The notes beneath the pieces were generated by a model that saw only the letters and a list, made by a program, of their open reading frames with translations, searched no databases and had not been told where the DNA came from. Positions 21,053 through 30,080 of a DNA stretch of 64,000 bases are shown here, in pieces (positions within the stretch are counted from its first letter, which is position 1; the number at the start of each line of letters is the position of its first letter). Source of the DNA: Bacteroides fragilis (GTDB taxonomy: Bacteria; Bacteroidota; Bacteroidia; Bacteroidales; Bacteroidaceae); the NCBI RefSeq assembly GCF_002849695.1, contig NZ_CP018937.1, positions 806,001 to 870,000 on the forward strand. Reading direction: 5' to 3'. Made by a program: the position numbers and the translations under genes.

Positions 21053-21418
21053 CTACTTATTAGCTCTTCCATCCAGTAACTCGGCTATTTTCTTTTTCAG
21101 GTTTAGCTTGATAATTTCATCTTGCTGCAGTTCTATCTCTACTGTAATTTTGGCATTTCCCAATTTATATCTGATATCTTCGTTATCACAATTTATCTGT
21201 TCTTGTTTGATGCTATATAAAAGGGCAAAATCATAATCTAACGCCAGTGAAATATTATATAATGTATCCGTATCAATGCTTTTCCTTGTCAGTAGATAAT
21301 CTACACTTTGAGGCTTAACGTCCAATCTTCTTGCGAGTTCGGCTTTAGTGATCTGCCTCTCGGACATTATATTCTTGATAATTTCACCTATATAAATATT
21401 GCTTTTTTTCATTTGCAT
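21053..21418 (-). CDS. XRE-family helix-turn-helix protein
   Basis: A 121-residue (or 119 from the second Met at 21412) DNA-binding protein. The HTH is at residues ~18-60: ITKAELARRLDVKPQSVDYLLTR fits the Cro/C1 pattern. The C-terminal half (residues ~70-118) is charged and likely helical (VEIELQQDEIIKLNLKKKIAELL), suggesting a dimerisation segment. It is divergent from the coiled-coil lipoprotein operon (220-bp shared upstream region), so local regulation of that operon is possible but unproven. No toxin partner is adjacent. Confidence 0.75.
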   Translation of the reverse strand: MQMKKSNIYIGEIIKNIMSERQITKAELARRLDVKPQSVDYLLTRKSIDTDTLYNISLALDYDFALLYSIKQEQINCDNEDIRYKLGNAKITVEIELQQDEIIKLNLKKKIAELLDGRANK

Positions 21419-21499
21419 GAAAGTACAACATAATCCGAAGAGTTAGGTTTATCGGTATAAAAGAATATCTGTCTATTTTTGAATTTTGTTCATAATTTA

Positions 21500-21531
21500 T
21501 TTGTTTTATCAGATAAATTGGGATATATTTG
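21500..21531 (+). promoter_or_regulatory. Promoter of the coiled-coil lipoprotein operon (TTTG-N20-TATATTTG)
   Basis: -33 TTTG at 21500-21503, -7 TATATTTG at 21524-21531, 20-nt spacer. It predicts a ~100-nt leader before the start at 21639. Confidence 0.7.
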
Positions 21532-21638
21532 CTGCGAATTACTGGAAGAAGTGGACCAACACTCTTCTGGTAGCGGAAGAAAAACAGAGTGGAACATAAC
21601 ATTTATATTATTATTATTAACACTAAAATTTTGAGATT

Positions 21639-23171
21639 ATGAAAAAGAAACTCATGATGGTTGCAGTGCTCCTGGGTGCTTTGTCACTGGGAGCTTGCGT
21701 AGACAACGACGAATCGGCATCGGTAACAGCGGTGCGTAACGCAAAAGCTGAACAACTGAAAGGTCTTGCTGCATTGGCTAATGCACAGGCTGAGGCTACA
21801 AAAATTACAGCTGAAGCAGAGGCGGCATTGAAAAATGCACAAGCTGAATATCAGAAAGAAATGACTGAAGAGGCTAAACAAAAGTTTGCGGTGAAGATTG
21901 AGCAAATCAAGGCTGAGGCGGAGAAGGCTATCGCTGCGGCAAAATTGCAGGCTGCTAAAGATCAGCAGGCATTGTTGGATCTCGCTGATGAACGATTGAG
22001 AGAACTATATGGAGAGTATACGGGAGCAATTAGTGTGCTTGATGGATTGAACTCACAAAAGTTAACTGCTACAACAGCACTTGCCAGTTTGGAAAATGGA
22101 TTAATTTCTTTTAAAACTCAGAAAGATATTGATATCGCTCGTCAGGAGAAATCTATAGCCGACTATAATTTCCAGATCGGACTGTATGAGAAGTATGAAA
22201 AGGTTGATAAAACAGAGTTGGAACAGAAGGCTACCACATTGTATAAAGAGTGGGAGAAAGTGAATGCGTTGGTTGGTCCAAAGGAGACAGCGAAGGAACA
22301 TGCTAGTGATGCTTTTGATAATTCTACAGGTAGATTTTACTTTTATAATTATCCAACAGGAAATGGAGGAGAATCTCAAGTTGAAAATCCGATTAAGACA
22401 GTTGCCAGTGTAAGAATTTTCAACGTTAAAGGTTGGTATGTCTATACCTCTGAATCTAAAGAGTTGTCAGCTAATAGAAGCATTGTTTATTATACATTGG
22501 TAGCATCTAATGTAGAACGTCAAAAGCAACAATTGGATAATACTGCTAAAAATCAGAAGAATTATTTGGGAGCTCCTAAGGCTGGGGAAACTGCTGCAAC
22601 AGGACTGTATGCAAGTTTAGCTACTGCGGAAACTAATTTAGAGAATGCCAAAAAGGCTGAGCCGGTAAATCAAGATAATATAGATTATTGGCAGGGAATG
22701 GTTGATCAATATAAAGCTGATATTGCAACAGCTAAAACTATCTTAAAAGATGCTGAAGATGATGTTAAAGAGTTCGCTGCATTGATCGCAACATTCGCTG
22801 GTGATGATTTGAAGGCTTATGATAAAGCTATTGAGGATCAGAAAGCACTTGCGGAAGCGTTTGAAACAGCTCTTAAAGAATATAACGATGCTCTGGATAC
22901 TGCAAGTAAAGCTTGGGCGGAATATGAAACAGCTAATAGTTTAGCAAATGCTGCCTTTGATGTTGATGGTGCTATTGAAAGCTTGAAATATAGTATTGCT
23001 GGTTGTGAACAGGCGATCAATACTCTTAAAACTAGTATCAATAGTAAAGAAGATGCCATTGCCAGCAAGAAAGCTGAGCTTGAAACACTCAAGACGAAGA
23101 TTGAAGCTCAGACTGCAATCGTAAATAACTGGAAGGCTCAGATTGAAGCTGCTATCGAAGCACAGAAATAA
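21639..23171 (+). CDS. Long coiled-coil lipoprotein
   Basis: A 510-residue lipoprotein: signal MKKKLMMVAVLLGALSLGAC with the lipid-bearing Cys20. Residues ~30-125 form an Ala/Lys/Glu-rich heptad region (LANAQAEATKITAEAEAALK), then a central globular insertion (~225-290) and a second long coiled coil (~310-510) ending IEAAIEAQK. Composition and layout resemble rod-like periplasmic spacers or adaptor proteins; no enzymatic domain is visible. It is followed after 47 nt by an outer-membrane barrel gene, and the pair likely forms one complex or operon. The DNA is Ala-codon rich. Function unknown. Confidence 0.7.
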   Translation: MKKKLMMVAVLLGALSLGACVDNDESASVTAVRNAKAEQLKGLAALANAQAEATKITAEAEAALKNAQAEYQKEMTEEAKQKFAVKIEQIKAEAEKAIAAAKLQAAKDQQALLDLADERLRELYGEYTGAISVLDGLNSQKLTATTALASLENGLISFKTQKDIDIARQEKSIADYNFQIGLYEKYEKVDKTELEQKATTLYKEWEKVNALVGPKETAKEHASDAFDNSTGRFYFYNYPTGNGGESQVENPIKTVASVRIFNVKGWYVYTSESKELSANRSIVYYTLVASNVERQKQQLDNTAKNQKNYLGAPKAGETAATGLYASLATAETNLENAKKAEPVNQDNIDYWQGMVDQYKADIATAKTILKDAEDDVKEFAALIATFAGDDLKAYDKAIEDQKALAEAFETALKEYNDALDTASKAWAEYETANSLANAAFDVDGAIESLKYSIAGCEQAINTLKTSINSKEDAIASKKAELETLKTKIEAQTAIVNNWKAQIEAAIEAQK

Positions 23172-23218
23172 TCGCCAATAGTAACGGCAAATAAACAACA
23201 AATCAAAAAAAGTATCGT

Positions 23219-23998
23219 ATGAAAATAAAAAGACTTTTAGTGTTGGCCGTTCTACCCATGATGTGTCTTGCAGTGAATGCGCAGAACTGTAGTAAAGACA
23301 ATACTCCTAAAAAGGGTGACTTTACGGTAGCAGCTACTGTTGGATACAATAGTTACACAAACGTCACAGCCCCTTCGGGGCTGCTGACTGACTATGAAGT
23401 CAGAGCGCTCTCAACCAACTGGGCAGACAAAAAGCTGATGGTTGGTTTCGAAGGGGGCTGGTTCTTCAAAGATCAGTGGAAACTAAATTTGGGTGGCGGT
23501 GTCAGCTTCACGAATAACCCCGGTTATCCGGCTGTTCCCGGCACGATAGATGGTTCAGAATCGAATGGAAGTGGATCGGTAGACGATTTGATGGGAGAAA
23601 TCCCTAACTATCGTGCCGTAGCCAGTGCCCAGTCGTTCGCCTATAATGTGTCGGCAGGTGTTGATCGTTATTTCAACATCAAGCGTGTTCCTAACCTGAT
23701 GTGGTATACAGGCGTTCGCGTAGGTTTTGCTTACGGCGAAAATGAAATGAAGTATGATGAAGAGACCTCTATGGGCAAATCGGTTGCCGAGAGCTGGAAT
23801 CTTCGTGGCGCCCTGACTATCGGTGTCGATTACTATGTTCTTCCTGCCCTCTACGTCGGTGCGCAGATCGATCCGTTTGCTTATACGTACAACAAGACTA
23901 CGTATAATCCGCAAGCCGGTCTTGGCGATCTGTCGGCAGACAGCCATAACTACAGTGTTTTGGCGGCTCCGACGTTTAAGATTGGATTTAAATTTTGA
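23219..23998 (+). CDS. Outer-membrane beta-barrel protein
   Basis: A 259-residue protein with a signal peptide (LLVLAVLPMMCLAVNAQN, cleavage after ~residue 22) and repeated beta-strands (TVAATVGYNSY, LMVGFEGGWFF, WKLNLGGGVSF, YTGVRVGFAYG, LTIGVDYYVLPALYVGAQI) ending in phenylalanine (KIGFKF), as expected of an outer-membrane barrel. It is the second gene after the coiled-coil lipoprotein and is closed by a hairpin at 24008. The proposed role as membrane anchor or channel partner for the coiled-coil protein is inference from neighbourhood only. Confidence 0.7.
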   Translation: MKIKRLLVLAVLPMMCLAVNAQNCSKDNTPKKGDFTVAATVGYNSYTNVTAPSGLLTDYEVRALSTNWADKKLMVGFEGGWFFKDQWKLNLGGGVSFTNNPGYPAVPGTIDGSESNGSGSVDDLMGEIPNYRAVASAQSFAYNVSAGVDRYFNIKRVPNLMWYTGVRVGFAYGENEMKYDEETSMGKSVAESWNLRGALTIGVDYYVLPALYVGAQIDPFAYTYNKTTYNPQAGLGDLSADSHNYSVLAAPTFKIGFKF

Positions 23999-24005
23999 CC
24001 TCTAT

Positions 24006-24046
24006 CTCCATCCGGCCGATAGGTTATCGGTCGGATGGGTGATTTT
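24006..24046 (+). terminator. Terminator after the beta-barrel gene
   Basis: A 14-bp stem CCATCCGGCCGATA with one wobble, 3-nt loop, followed by GTGATTTTAT. Located 8 nt past the stop codon. Confidence 0.7.
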
Positions 24047-24103
24047 ATAAATAAGTCCATTTATTTATACCTCCCCGGTGTCCGTGACGGCTATCGGGGA
24101 TTT

Positions 24104-24529
24104 TTATTCACTGTCTTCTTCAAAATCAAAGTCAAAATCAAAGTCGTCCATAAATTCCGGAGTAGTGAATTCTTCAATGCTTCGACGGTCTTTTTTAGTC
24201 GGGCGTCCGGTGCCTCTTGCGCGATCAATGAAACCACTGATTTTGCTCATTTCCAAAAGTTCGTATTGATCGGGTGTCGTTACGTTTTCCATCATCTCGG
24301 ATACAAGCTTTGCTCCGATTCGTTTCTCGATAGCTTGTAATACTTTGAAAGAGTATGTAATGGGGGGCTTTTTTACTTGAATTACGTCTCCTGGCTTTAT
24401 CATACGAGATGCTTTCACAAACGATCCGTTGATGCTGATTCGTCCTTTTTTGCAGGCCTCAGCGGCGATGGTGCGGGTTTTGAAGATGCGGACTGCCCAC
24501 ATCCATTTATCTATTCTTGCTTCAGGCAT
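24104..24529 (-). CDS. hslR: S4-domain RNA-binding heat-shock protein 15 (HslR)
   Basis: A 141-residue RNA-binding protein of the Hsp15 family, which in E. coli recognises stalled 50S subunits carrying nascent peptidyl-tRNA. The S4 domain is at the N-terminus (RIDKWMWAVRIFKTRTIAAEACKKGRISING), followed by a basic region and a very acidic tail (DDFDFDFDFEEDSE). It starts 24 nt after pth on the same strand; peptidyl-tRNA hydrolase and Hsp15 both deal with stalled translation, so the pairing makes functional sense. Confidence 0.9.
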   Translation of the reverse strand: MPEARIDKWMWAVRIFKTRTIAAEACKKGRISINGSFVKASRMIKPGDVIQVKKPPITYSFKVLQAIEKRIGAKLVSEMMENVTTPDQYELLEMSKISGFIDRARGTGRPTKKDRRSIEEFTTPEFMDDFDFDFDFEEDSE

Positions 24530-24553
24530 TGGTTATAAATTGAAAATGAATTA

Positions 24554-25117
24554 TTATTTTTTGTTGAATTGATTCATCGTTATGTCGATTCCTGCCAAAC
24601 AAAAGCTTTTGGCAATCTCTCCGGCTGTCTCCAGGCGCTCGTTCATTGTTGTCCAGTCTTCTTCCGTAAAATGTCCTAATACGAAATCAACCTGTCCGCC
24701 CTTTGGGAAGTCATTGCCAATGCCAAATCTCAACCGTGCATAATTTTGAGTTCCCAAGATAGCTGCGATATGTTTTAATCCGTTATGACCTGCATCGCTA
24801 CCTTTGCTTTTCAGACGTAATGTTCCAAAAGGAAGAGCCAGGTCATCAACGATGATTAGCATATTCTCCAATGGAATATTTTCCTTTTGCATCCAATAAC
24901 GCACGGCATTACCACTTAGATTCATAAATGTCGAAGGCTTCAACAGAATCATTTGTCTTCCTTTTACAGATAGGGTAGCTGTAAAGCCATAACGACCGTC
25001 CTTGAATGATAGGTTGTTTGCTTTAGCCAAAGCATCCAACACCATAAAGCCTATATTATGGCGAGTTTCATGGTATTCTGGACCAATGTTGCCTAATCCG
25101 ACAATTAAGTATTTCAT
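24554..25117 (-). CDS. pth: Peptidyl-tRNA hydrolase
   Basis: Cleaves the ester bond of peptidyl-tRNAs released from ribosomes; essential in most bacteria. 187 residues, normal length. The signature [20 protein letters not shown] includes the catalytic His20 and Asn10; further conserved parts are [26 protein letters not shown] and [14 protein letters not shown]. It is separated from upstream rplY by a strong terminator (25144-25191), unlike the common rplY-pth readthrough arrangement, and is followed by hslR. Confidence 0.96.
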   Translation of the reverse strand: MKYLIVGLGNIGPEYHETRHNIGFMVLDALAKANNLSFKDGRYGFTATLSVKGRQMILLKPSTFMNLSGNAVRYWMQKENIPLENMLIIVDDLALPFGTLRLKSKGSDAGHNGLKHIAAILGTQNYARLRFGIGNDFPKGGQVDFVLGHFTEEDWTTMNERLETAGEIAKSFCLAGIDITMNQFNKK

Positions 25118-25143
25118 ATCTTTCAGTTTATTTGTTTTTAAAT

Positions 25144-25191
25144 AAAAACGCAGATTAACACAGATGTGAAATCTGCATTAATCTGCGTTTG
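25144..25191 (-). terminator. Terminator after rplY
   Basis: A perfect 13-bp stem (AAACGCAGATTAA) with an inner CAGAT/ATCTG hairpin; on the minus strand it is followed by TTATTT. Confidence 0.75.
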
Positions 25192-25220
25192 AATGATATC
25201 TCTAATAAAGGATAGCGATA

Positions 25221-25811
25221 TTATTTTCCTGCTGCAGCAGCTGCACCTCTTGCCGCACGAGTCAACTTAACGGCACATACAACAGCTTCTTTTGCATTCA
25301 GAAGTTCCAGTCCTTCATAGCTCAATTCGCCTACTTTAACTGTTTTGCCAAGACCCAAGTGAGATACATTGACAGTCAGTTTCTCAGGAATAACGTTGTA
25401 CAAAGCTTTAACTTTCAGTTTACGCATCTGCAATGCTAATTTACCACCGGCTTTCACACCTTCAGCAAGACCTTCAAGTTGTACCGGTACTTCCATTACG
25501 ATAGGTTTAGCTTCGTCAATCTGATAGAAGTCTACGTGCAGGATAGTATCTTTTACAGGGTGAAATTGAATGTCTTTCAAAATCGCATTCACTTTTTTGC
25601 CATCGATAATCAGGTCTACTACGTGGATGTGCGGAGTATAAACCAGATTGCGAAGTCCTTCGTTAGTCACTGTGAAGTGAACAACTTCTCCACCACCGTA
25701 AAGTACACAAGGTACACCACCGTTGTTACGAATTTCTTTCAAAGCTCTTGCCTGTTCAGAAGAGCGTTCTGCAATTGTTCTTGCAGTTCCTTTAACTTCA
25801 ATTGATCTCAT
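25221..25811 (-). CDS. rplY: 50S ribosomal protein L25/general stress protein Ctc
   Basis: A 196-residue L25 of the long (TL5/Ctc) type that binds 5S rRNA. It has the N-terminal L25 domain (IEVKGTARTIAERSSEQARALKEIRNNGGVPCVLYGG, residues ~3-90, shown here only in part by key words) and the C-terminal beta domain, with an Ala-rich tail (RAARGAAAAAGK). It is monocistronic: a strong promoter lies 98-128 nt upstream and a terminator follows. The leader contains a tandem repeat that can form two small hairpins. Confidence 0.95.
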   Translation of the reverse strand: MRSIEVKGTARTIAERSSEQARALKEIRNNGGVPCVLYGGGEVVHFTVTNEGLRNLVYTPHIHVVDLIIDGKKVNAILKDIQFHPVKDTILHVDFYQIDEAKPIVMEVPVQLEGLAEGVKAGGKLALQMRKLKVKALYNVIPEKLTVNVSHLGLGKTVKVGELSYEGLELLNAKEAVVCAVKLTRAARGAAAAAGK

Positions 25812-25867
25812 TTCTTGAAATTTTTTGTGTTACTCTAAATTAAGTTATTTTGCTTGCTTAATTCACC

Positions 25868-25896
25868 ATCACACGATGTGATTATCACACGATGTG
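25868..25896 (-). repeat. Tandem 13-bp repeat in the rplY leader
   Basis: ATCACACGATGTG occurs twice (25868-25880, 25884-25896). Each unit can fold as CACA-TCG-TGTG, and the first unit as a 6-bp hairpin ATCACA/TGTGAT. Both are inside the predicted 5' untranslated region. Confidence 0.7.
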
Positions 25897-25908
25897 CAAA
25901 AAGCGGTG

Positions 25909-25939
25909 CAAAAGTACACTTTCTTTCTGAAATATCAAA
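25909..25939 (-). promoter_or_regulatory. Promoter of rplY (TTTG-N19-TACTTTTG)
   Basis: -33 TTTG at 25936-25939 and -7 TACTTTTG at 25909-25916 on the minus strand, spacer 19 nt. Leader of ~90 nt. Confidence 0.8.
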
Positions 25940-25955
25940 GAATTGATGTTTTTAA

Positions 25956-26342
25956 TTATTCAAAATCAATATCTATTTTAATTTCACTATCTAAAACTGC
26001 AGTTTCAGTTTCGCTTTCAGATTCGATTTTTTTTTCGGATTCTAAATCTTCGGTATATTCTTGATTCTGATTGATATAACTGATCGCTTGTTCAAGACCG
26101 GACATGAATTTACCAAAATCTTCTTTATACAAAAAGATTTTATGCTTTTCAAAACTTACCTGGGAATCGTCTCCTTCTCCCATTACGACTTTTTTGCTTT
26201 CAGTGATGGCAAGAAACATTTCATCTTTACGGTTCTTTTTAACGTCCAGATAATATATACGTTTACCAGCTTTAATCGATTTGGAGAATACAATCTCTTT
26301 ATCATTCATGTCTGTTCCTATTTTCTTTTTAAAATCTTCCAT
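25956..26342 (-). CDS. PUR-alpha-like DNA/RNA-binding protein (DUF3276)
   Basis: A 128-residue protein of the Bacteroidetes/spirochaete PUR family, small single-stranded nucleic-acid binding proteins with a Whirly-like fold. The core is KEIVFSKSIKAGKRIYYLDVKKNRKDEMFLAITESKK-type sequence at residues ~12-50 followed by HKIFLYKEDFGKFMSGLEQAI; the last 30 residues are strongly acidic (ESESETETAV, EIKIDIDFE). The start at 26342 (MEDFKKKIGTD) is preferred because family members begin this way; the frame is open to 26372. It is divergent from nusB. Confidence 0.85.
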   Translation of the reverse strand: MEDFKKKIGTDMNDKEIVFSKSIKAGKRIYYLDVKKNRKDEMFLAITESKKVVMGEGDDSQVSFEKHKIFLYKEDFGKFMSGLEQAISYINQNQEYTEDLESEKKIESESETETAVLDSEIKIDIDFE

Positions 26343-26446
26343 ATTGTTAGGTCTGTTTATAATTGGCTTCAAAATTGGATATTTTTTTTAAACCGTCAAA
26401 AGAAAAAGGAAAGAGAATGAAATACTGCATTAAAAAATGTGATTTA

Positions 26447-26479
26447 TTTGCGTAAACTCATTAAAAATGTCTACTTTTG
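26447..26479 (+). promoter_or_regulatory. Promoter of the nusB operon (TTTG-N21-TACTTTTG)
   Basis: -33 TTTG at 26447-26450 and -7 TACTTTTG at 26472-26479 with a 21-nt spacer. It places the transcript start near 26484, so the ATG at 26439 cannot be used and 26511 is the first available start. Confidence 0.75.
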
Positions 26480-26510
26480 CAATTCGTTAATAACAGTATT
26501 AATTAAGATT

Positions 26511-27437
26511 ATGATTAACAGAGTTCTTATTCGTCTAAAGATCATACAGATAGTGTATGCTTACTATCAAAACGGCAGCAAAAATTTAGACTCAGCGGAG
26601 AAAGAGTTGTTCTTTAGCCTCTCTAAGGCTTACGACTTATACAACTATTTGCTGATGCTTATGATTGCTTTGACGGAATATGCACAAAAACGCATTGACA
26701 CAGCGAAAGCTAAATTGGCGCCGACAAAAGAAGAGTTGTATCCTAACATGAAGTTTGTGGAAAATAAGTTTATCGCACAACTTGAAGTAAATAAACAATT
26801 GAGCGAGTTTATAGCTAACCAGAAAAGAACCTGGGCAAACGATCAGGACTTTATCAAAGAATTGTACGAGAAGATTATTGCATCCGATATATATAAAGAA
26901 TATATGGCTTCTTCCGATAAATCTTACGAAATGGATCGTGAGCTGTGGAGAAAATTATATAAAACGTTTGTTTTCAATAATGATTCGCTGGATCAAGTGT
27001 TGGAAGATCAGAGTTTATATTGGAATGATGATAAAGAGATTGTTGATACATTTGTATTGAAAACTATCAAGCGTTTTGAAGAAAAACAAGGGGCTAACCA
27101 GCCGTTATTGCCTGAGTTTAAAGATGATGAAGATCAGGAATTTGCACGGCGCTTGTTCCGTCGGGCCATTCTGAATGCCGATTATTATCGGCATCTGATC
27201 AGTGAAAACACAAAGAACTGGGATTTGGATCGTGTAGCTTTCATGGATGTGATTATTATGCAGTGTGCGTTGGCAGAAATTCTTAGTTTTCCGAACATTC
27301 CGGTCAGTGTTTCGTTAAATGAGTATGTAGAGATTGCCAAACTCTATAGTACAGTGAAGAGCGGTAGCTTTATCAATGGTACATTGGACGGAATAGTTAA
27401 TCAATTAAAAAAAGAAGGTAAGTTGACAAAAAACTAA
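26511..27437 (+). CDS. nusB: Transcription antitermination factor NusB
   Basis: RNA-binding component of the rRNA antitermination complex (with NusE/S10). 308 residues starting MINRVLIRLKIIQIVYAYYQNG. This is about twice the E. coli length, with a long N-terminal extension before the NusB domain (~residues 160-305: RRLFRRAILNADYYRHLI, WDLDRVAFMDVIIMQCALAEIL, PVSVSLNEYVEIAKLYSTVKSGSFINGTLDGI). The extended form is usual in Bacteroidetes. First gene of the operon nusB-yajC-ybbR-coaE-DUF5606. Confidence 0.94.
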   Translation: MINRVLIRLKIIQIVYAYYQNGSKNLDSAEKELFFSLSKAYDLYNYLLMLMIALTEYAQKRIDTAKAKLAPTKEELYPNMKFVENKFIAQLEVNKQLSEFIANQKRTWANDQDFIKELYEKIIASDIYKEYMASSDKSYEMDRELWRKLYKTFVFNNDSLDQVLEDQSLYWNDDKEIVDTFVLKTIKRFEEKQGANQPLLPEFKDDEDQEFARRLFRRAILNADYYRHLISENTKNWDLDRVAFMDVIIMQCALAEILSFPNIPVSVSLNEYVEIAKLYSTVKSGSFINGTLDGIVNQLKKEGKLTKN

Positions 27438-27482
27438 TACCTTTGTCCAAATAGATTAAAAAACTAAAAAACTGATTATTTT

Positions 27483-27809
27483 ATGAACCTATTAACTGTA
27501 TTTTTTCAAGCTCCTGCTGCTGGCCCTGATGGTAGTTTGATGTGGATTATGCTGATAGCAATGTTTGTTATCATGTATTTCTTCATGATTCGTCCGCAGA
27601 ATAAGAAACAGAAAGAGATCGCTAATTTCCGTAAGTCTCTCCAGGTGAATCAGAATGTAATTACTGCTGGTGGTATTCATGGTGTGATTAAGGAAATCAA
27701 TGATGATTATATTGTTCTTGAAATCGCTTCTAATGTAAAAATTAAGATAGATAAGAACTCTATTTTTGCAGATGCTTCAGCTGCCAATAGCCAGTCTGCT
27801 ACGAAATAA
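27483..27809 (+). CDS. yajC: Preprotein translocase subunit YajC
   Basis: Accessory subunit of the SecDF-YajC holotranslocon in the inner membrane. 108 residues with one transmembrane helix (LMWIMLIAMFVIMYFFMIRP, residues ~19-39), the conserved RPQNKKQKE basic motif after it, and the small cytoplasmic domain VITAGGIHGVIKEINDDYIVLEIA. It lies 45 nt after nusB and 24 nt before the YbbR-like gene. Confidence 0.95.
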   Translation: MNLLTVFFQAPAAGPDGSLMWIMLIAMFVIMYFFMIRPQNKKQKEIANFRKSLQVNQNVITAGGIHGVIKEINDDYIVLEIASNVKIKIDKNSIFADASAANSQSATK

Positions 27810-27833
27810 AGGAACTAAAAATAAATAAAGCCT

Positions 27834-28847
27834 ATGTTCGAACGTAGGAACATAAAGTATATTTATTTAAAATTATCAAGAAGGATTAAGGACTTTCTGC
27901 TTAGTGATAAGAGCAGAGAGTTCTTAATTTTTTTATTTTTCTTTTTTATTGCAGGTGGATTTTGGCTGCTTCAAACATTAAATAATGATTATGAAGCAGA
28001 ATTTTCAATTCCTGTTCGTTTGAAAGGAGTACCCAATCATGTAGTTTTAACTTCTGAACCTCCTTCTGAATTGCGTATCAAAGTAAAAGATAAGGGTACG
28101 GTATTGCTGAACTATATGTTGGGCAAAAGTTTCTTTCCGGTAAATATCGATTTTTCTGAGTTAAAGACCCCTGATAATCATGTGAAGATTTATACTTCAG
28201 AACTTGAGAAAAAGATTCTGGGACAGCTCAATGTGTCCACTCGCCTGCTTTCTGTCAAACCAGATACCTTGGAGTATATTTATTCTACCGGAAAGTCGAA
28301 ATTGGTGCCTGTTAAATTAGAGGGTAAAGTTACTGCAGGGCGTCAATACTATATTTCCGATACCATTTATTCTCCGGATTCTGTTTTAGTATATGCTCCT
28401 GTAGCTATATTGGATACAATTACAACTGCCTATACACAAAAAGTGAACTTTGAGAATGTAGCGGATACATTGAGGCAACGAATTGCGCTTGCCGGAGTGA
28501 AAGGAGCTAAGTTTGTTCCCGGAGCGATTGATTTAACTTTGCCTGTGGATATATATACGGAAAAGACTGTTGAAGTACCATTGCGTGGTATTAATTTTCC
28601 GGCAGATAAGGTGTTGAGAGCTTTTCCGTCTAAAGTCCAGATTACATTTCAGGTTGGACTAAGCCGTTTTCGCAAAATTAAGGCAAGTGATTTTGTTGTA
28701 AATGTCTCTTATGAAGAACTTTTAAAGTTGGGCACTGATAAATATACTGTCAAATTGAAGTCAGTTCCACGTGGAGTGAGTCATATACGCATTCATCCGG
28801 AGCAGGTTGATTTTCTTATAGAACAAGTTTCTTCTTATGGCAATTAA
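27834..28847 (+). CDS. YbbR-like domain protein
   Basis: A 337-residue inner-membrane anchored protein with one N-terminal helix ([20 protein letters not shown], residues ~31-50) and an extracytoplasmic part made of YbbR-type repeats ([33 protein letters not shown] start at ~55; [29 protein letters not shown] near 245). YbbR proteins (CdaR in Firmicutes) regulate the c-di-AMP cyclase in some species, but no cyclase gene is nearby, so no role is assigned. It overlaps the coaE start by 11 nt, which indicates translational coupling. Confidence 0.85.
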   Translation: MFERRNIKYIYLKLSRRIKDFLLSDKSREFLIFLFFFFIAGGFWLLQTLNNDYEAEFSIPVRLKGVPNHVVLTSEPPSELRIKVKDKGTVLLNYMLGKSFFPVNIDFSELKTPDNHVKIYTSELEKKILGQLNVSTRLLSVKPDTLEYIYSTGKSKLVPVKLEGKVTAGRQYYISDTIYSPDSVLVYAPVAILDTITTAYTQKVNFENVADTLRQRIALAGVKGAKFVPGAIDLTLPVDIYTEKTVEVPLRGINFPADKVLRAFPSKVQITFQVGLSRFRKIKASDFVVNVSYEELLKLGTDKYTVKLKSVPRGVSHIRIHPEQVDFLIEQVSSYGN

Positions 28848-29454
28848 AATTGGTATAACCGGTGGGATAGGCAGTGGCAAAAGTATTGTTTCACGGCTAC
28901 TTGAAGTAATGGGGATTCCTGTCTATATTTCAGATGAAGAGTCCAAGAGAATTGTAGCGACCGATCTTGTTATACGTAAGGAACTGTGTGATTTGGTAGG
29001 AGAGGAGGTTTTCTTAAACGATAAGTTAAATAAGGTCTTATTGGCTTCATACCTTTTTGCTTCCTCCATACATGCTTCTCAAGTTAATAGAATCATACAT
29101 CCGAGAGTTAAAGAGCATTTCAGGCAATGGGCTTCACACAAGGGTTGCATGGATATTATAGGTATGGAATCAGCAATCCTTATAGAGTCGGGGTTTGCTG
29201 ATGAGGTTGATTATATTGTGATGGTTTATGCCCCTTTAGAAATAAGGGTGGATCGTGCAGTTCGGCGTGACAATGCTTCGTGTGAACAGATAATGCAACG
29301 TATTCGGAGCCAAATGAGTGATGAAGAAAAGTGTGAACAGGCTTCTTTCGTTATAATAAATGATGATGAGAAACCGTTGATACCACAGATTTTAGAGTTA
29401 ATTGCTTTCCTATATCAAAAGATTCATTACCTTTGCTCCGCAAAAAATAACTAA
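28837..29454 (+). CDS. coaE: Dephospho-CoA kinase
   Basis: Last step of coenzyme A synthesis: phosphorylates the 3'-OH of dephospho-CoA. 205 residues. The P-loop [11 protein letters not shown] (residues 6-16) is followed by [18 protein letters not shown] and the [31 protein letters not shown] region typical of CoaE. The start codon lies inside the YbbR gene (11-nt overlap). Confidence 0.95.
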   Translation: MAIKIGITGGIGSGKSIVSRLLEVMGIPVYISDEESKRIVATDLVIRKELCDLVGEEVFLNDKLNKVLLASYLFASSIHASQVNRIIHPRVKEHFRQWASHKGCMDIIGMESAILIESGFADEVDYIVMVYAPLEIRVDRAVRRDNASCEQIMQRIRSQMSDEEKCEQASFVIINDDEKPLIPQILELIAFLYQKIHYLCSAKNN

Positions 29455-29471
29455 TATAAAAGTAATATACT

Positions 29472-29888
29472 ATGTTAAAGACTATTTTGTCTATCTCCGG
29501 TAAACCGGGATTGTATAAGCTTATTTCGCAGGGGAAAAATATGTTAATTGTAGAAACAATTGATGCGACTAAGAAACGTTTTCCTGCTTATGGTAATGAA
29601 AAGATTATCTCTTTGGCAGATATAGCAATGTACACAAACGACTCAGAAGTACCTTTGCGTGACGTATTGCGTTCAATAAAAGAAAAGGAAAATGCAGCTA
29701 TGGCCTCTATAGATGTGAAGAAGGCTACTCCCGAGCAACTACGCCAATATTTAGCTGAGGTTTTGCCTGATTTTGATCGTGACAGAGTGTATGTGAATGA
29801 TATCAAGAAATTGATCTTATGGTACAATATTCTTGTTTCTAACGGAATTACAGAATTTGGTGAAGAAGCTGCTGCTGAGGCGGAATAA
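29472..29888 (+). CDS. DUF5606-family conserved protein
   Basis: A 138-residue conserved Bacteroidetes protein. The N-terminal ~70 residues (ILSISGKPGLYKLISQGKNMLIVETID, FPAYGNEKIISLADIAMYT) form a small beta-rich domain and the C-terminal part (TPEQLRQYLAEVLPDFDRDRVYVNDIKKLILWYNIL) is helical, looking like a tandem of two helix-hairpin elements. No function is known to me. Last gene of the nusB operon, 17 nt after coaE. Confidence 0.8.
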   Translation: MLKTILSISGKPGLYKLISQGKNMLIVETIDATKKRFPAYGNEKIISLADIAMYTNDSEVPLRDVLRSIKEKENAAMASIDVKKATPEQLRQYLAEVLPDFDRDRVYVNDIKKLILWYNILVSNGITEFGEEAAAEAE

Positions 29889-29912
29889 AAATTAATTCTG
29901 TTTCTTTTAGTT

Positions 29913-29960
29913 AAAAGCGCAATATCCCTTACTGAAAGGGGGATATTGCGCTTTTATTTT
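29913..29960 (+). terminator. Terminator of the nusB operon
   Basis: A stem of about 15 bp (AAAAGCGCAATATCC) plus an inner CCTT/AAGG, followed by ATTTTTTAT. Located 24 nt after the DUF5606 stop. Confidence 0.8.
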
Positions 29961-30045
29961 TTATCGTGCACCAATAAACAAAAGGCTCCTTAAGCTGTTC
30001 TTGCATAACTATATAAAATTTGCATAGAATATTTTAGAGAACTTA

Positions 30046-30078
30046 TTTGTCGTATTCAGGGCTTTTTAATTATCTTTG
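30046..30078 (+). promoter_or_regulatory. Promoter of the structured RNA (TTTG-N21-TATCTTTG)
   Basis: -33 TTTG at 30046-30049, -7 TATCTTTG at 30071-30078. The predicted transcript start (30081-30085) coincides with the 5' end of the RNA fold described next. Confidence 0.75.
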
Positions 30079-30080
30079 TT

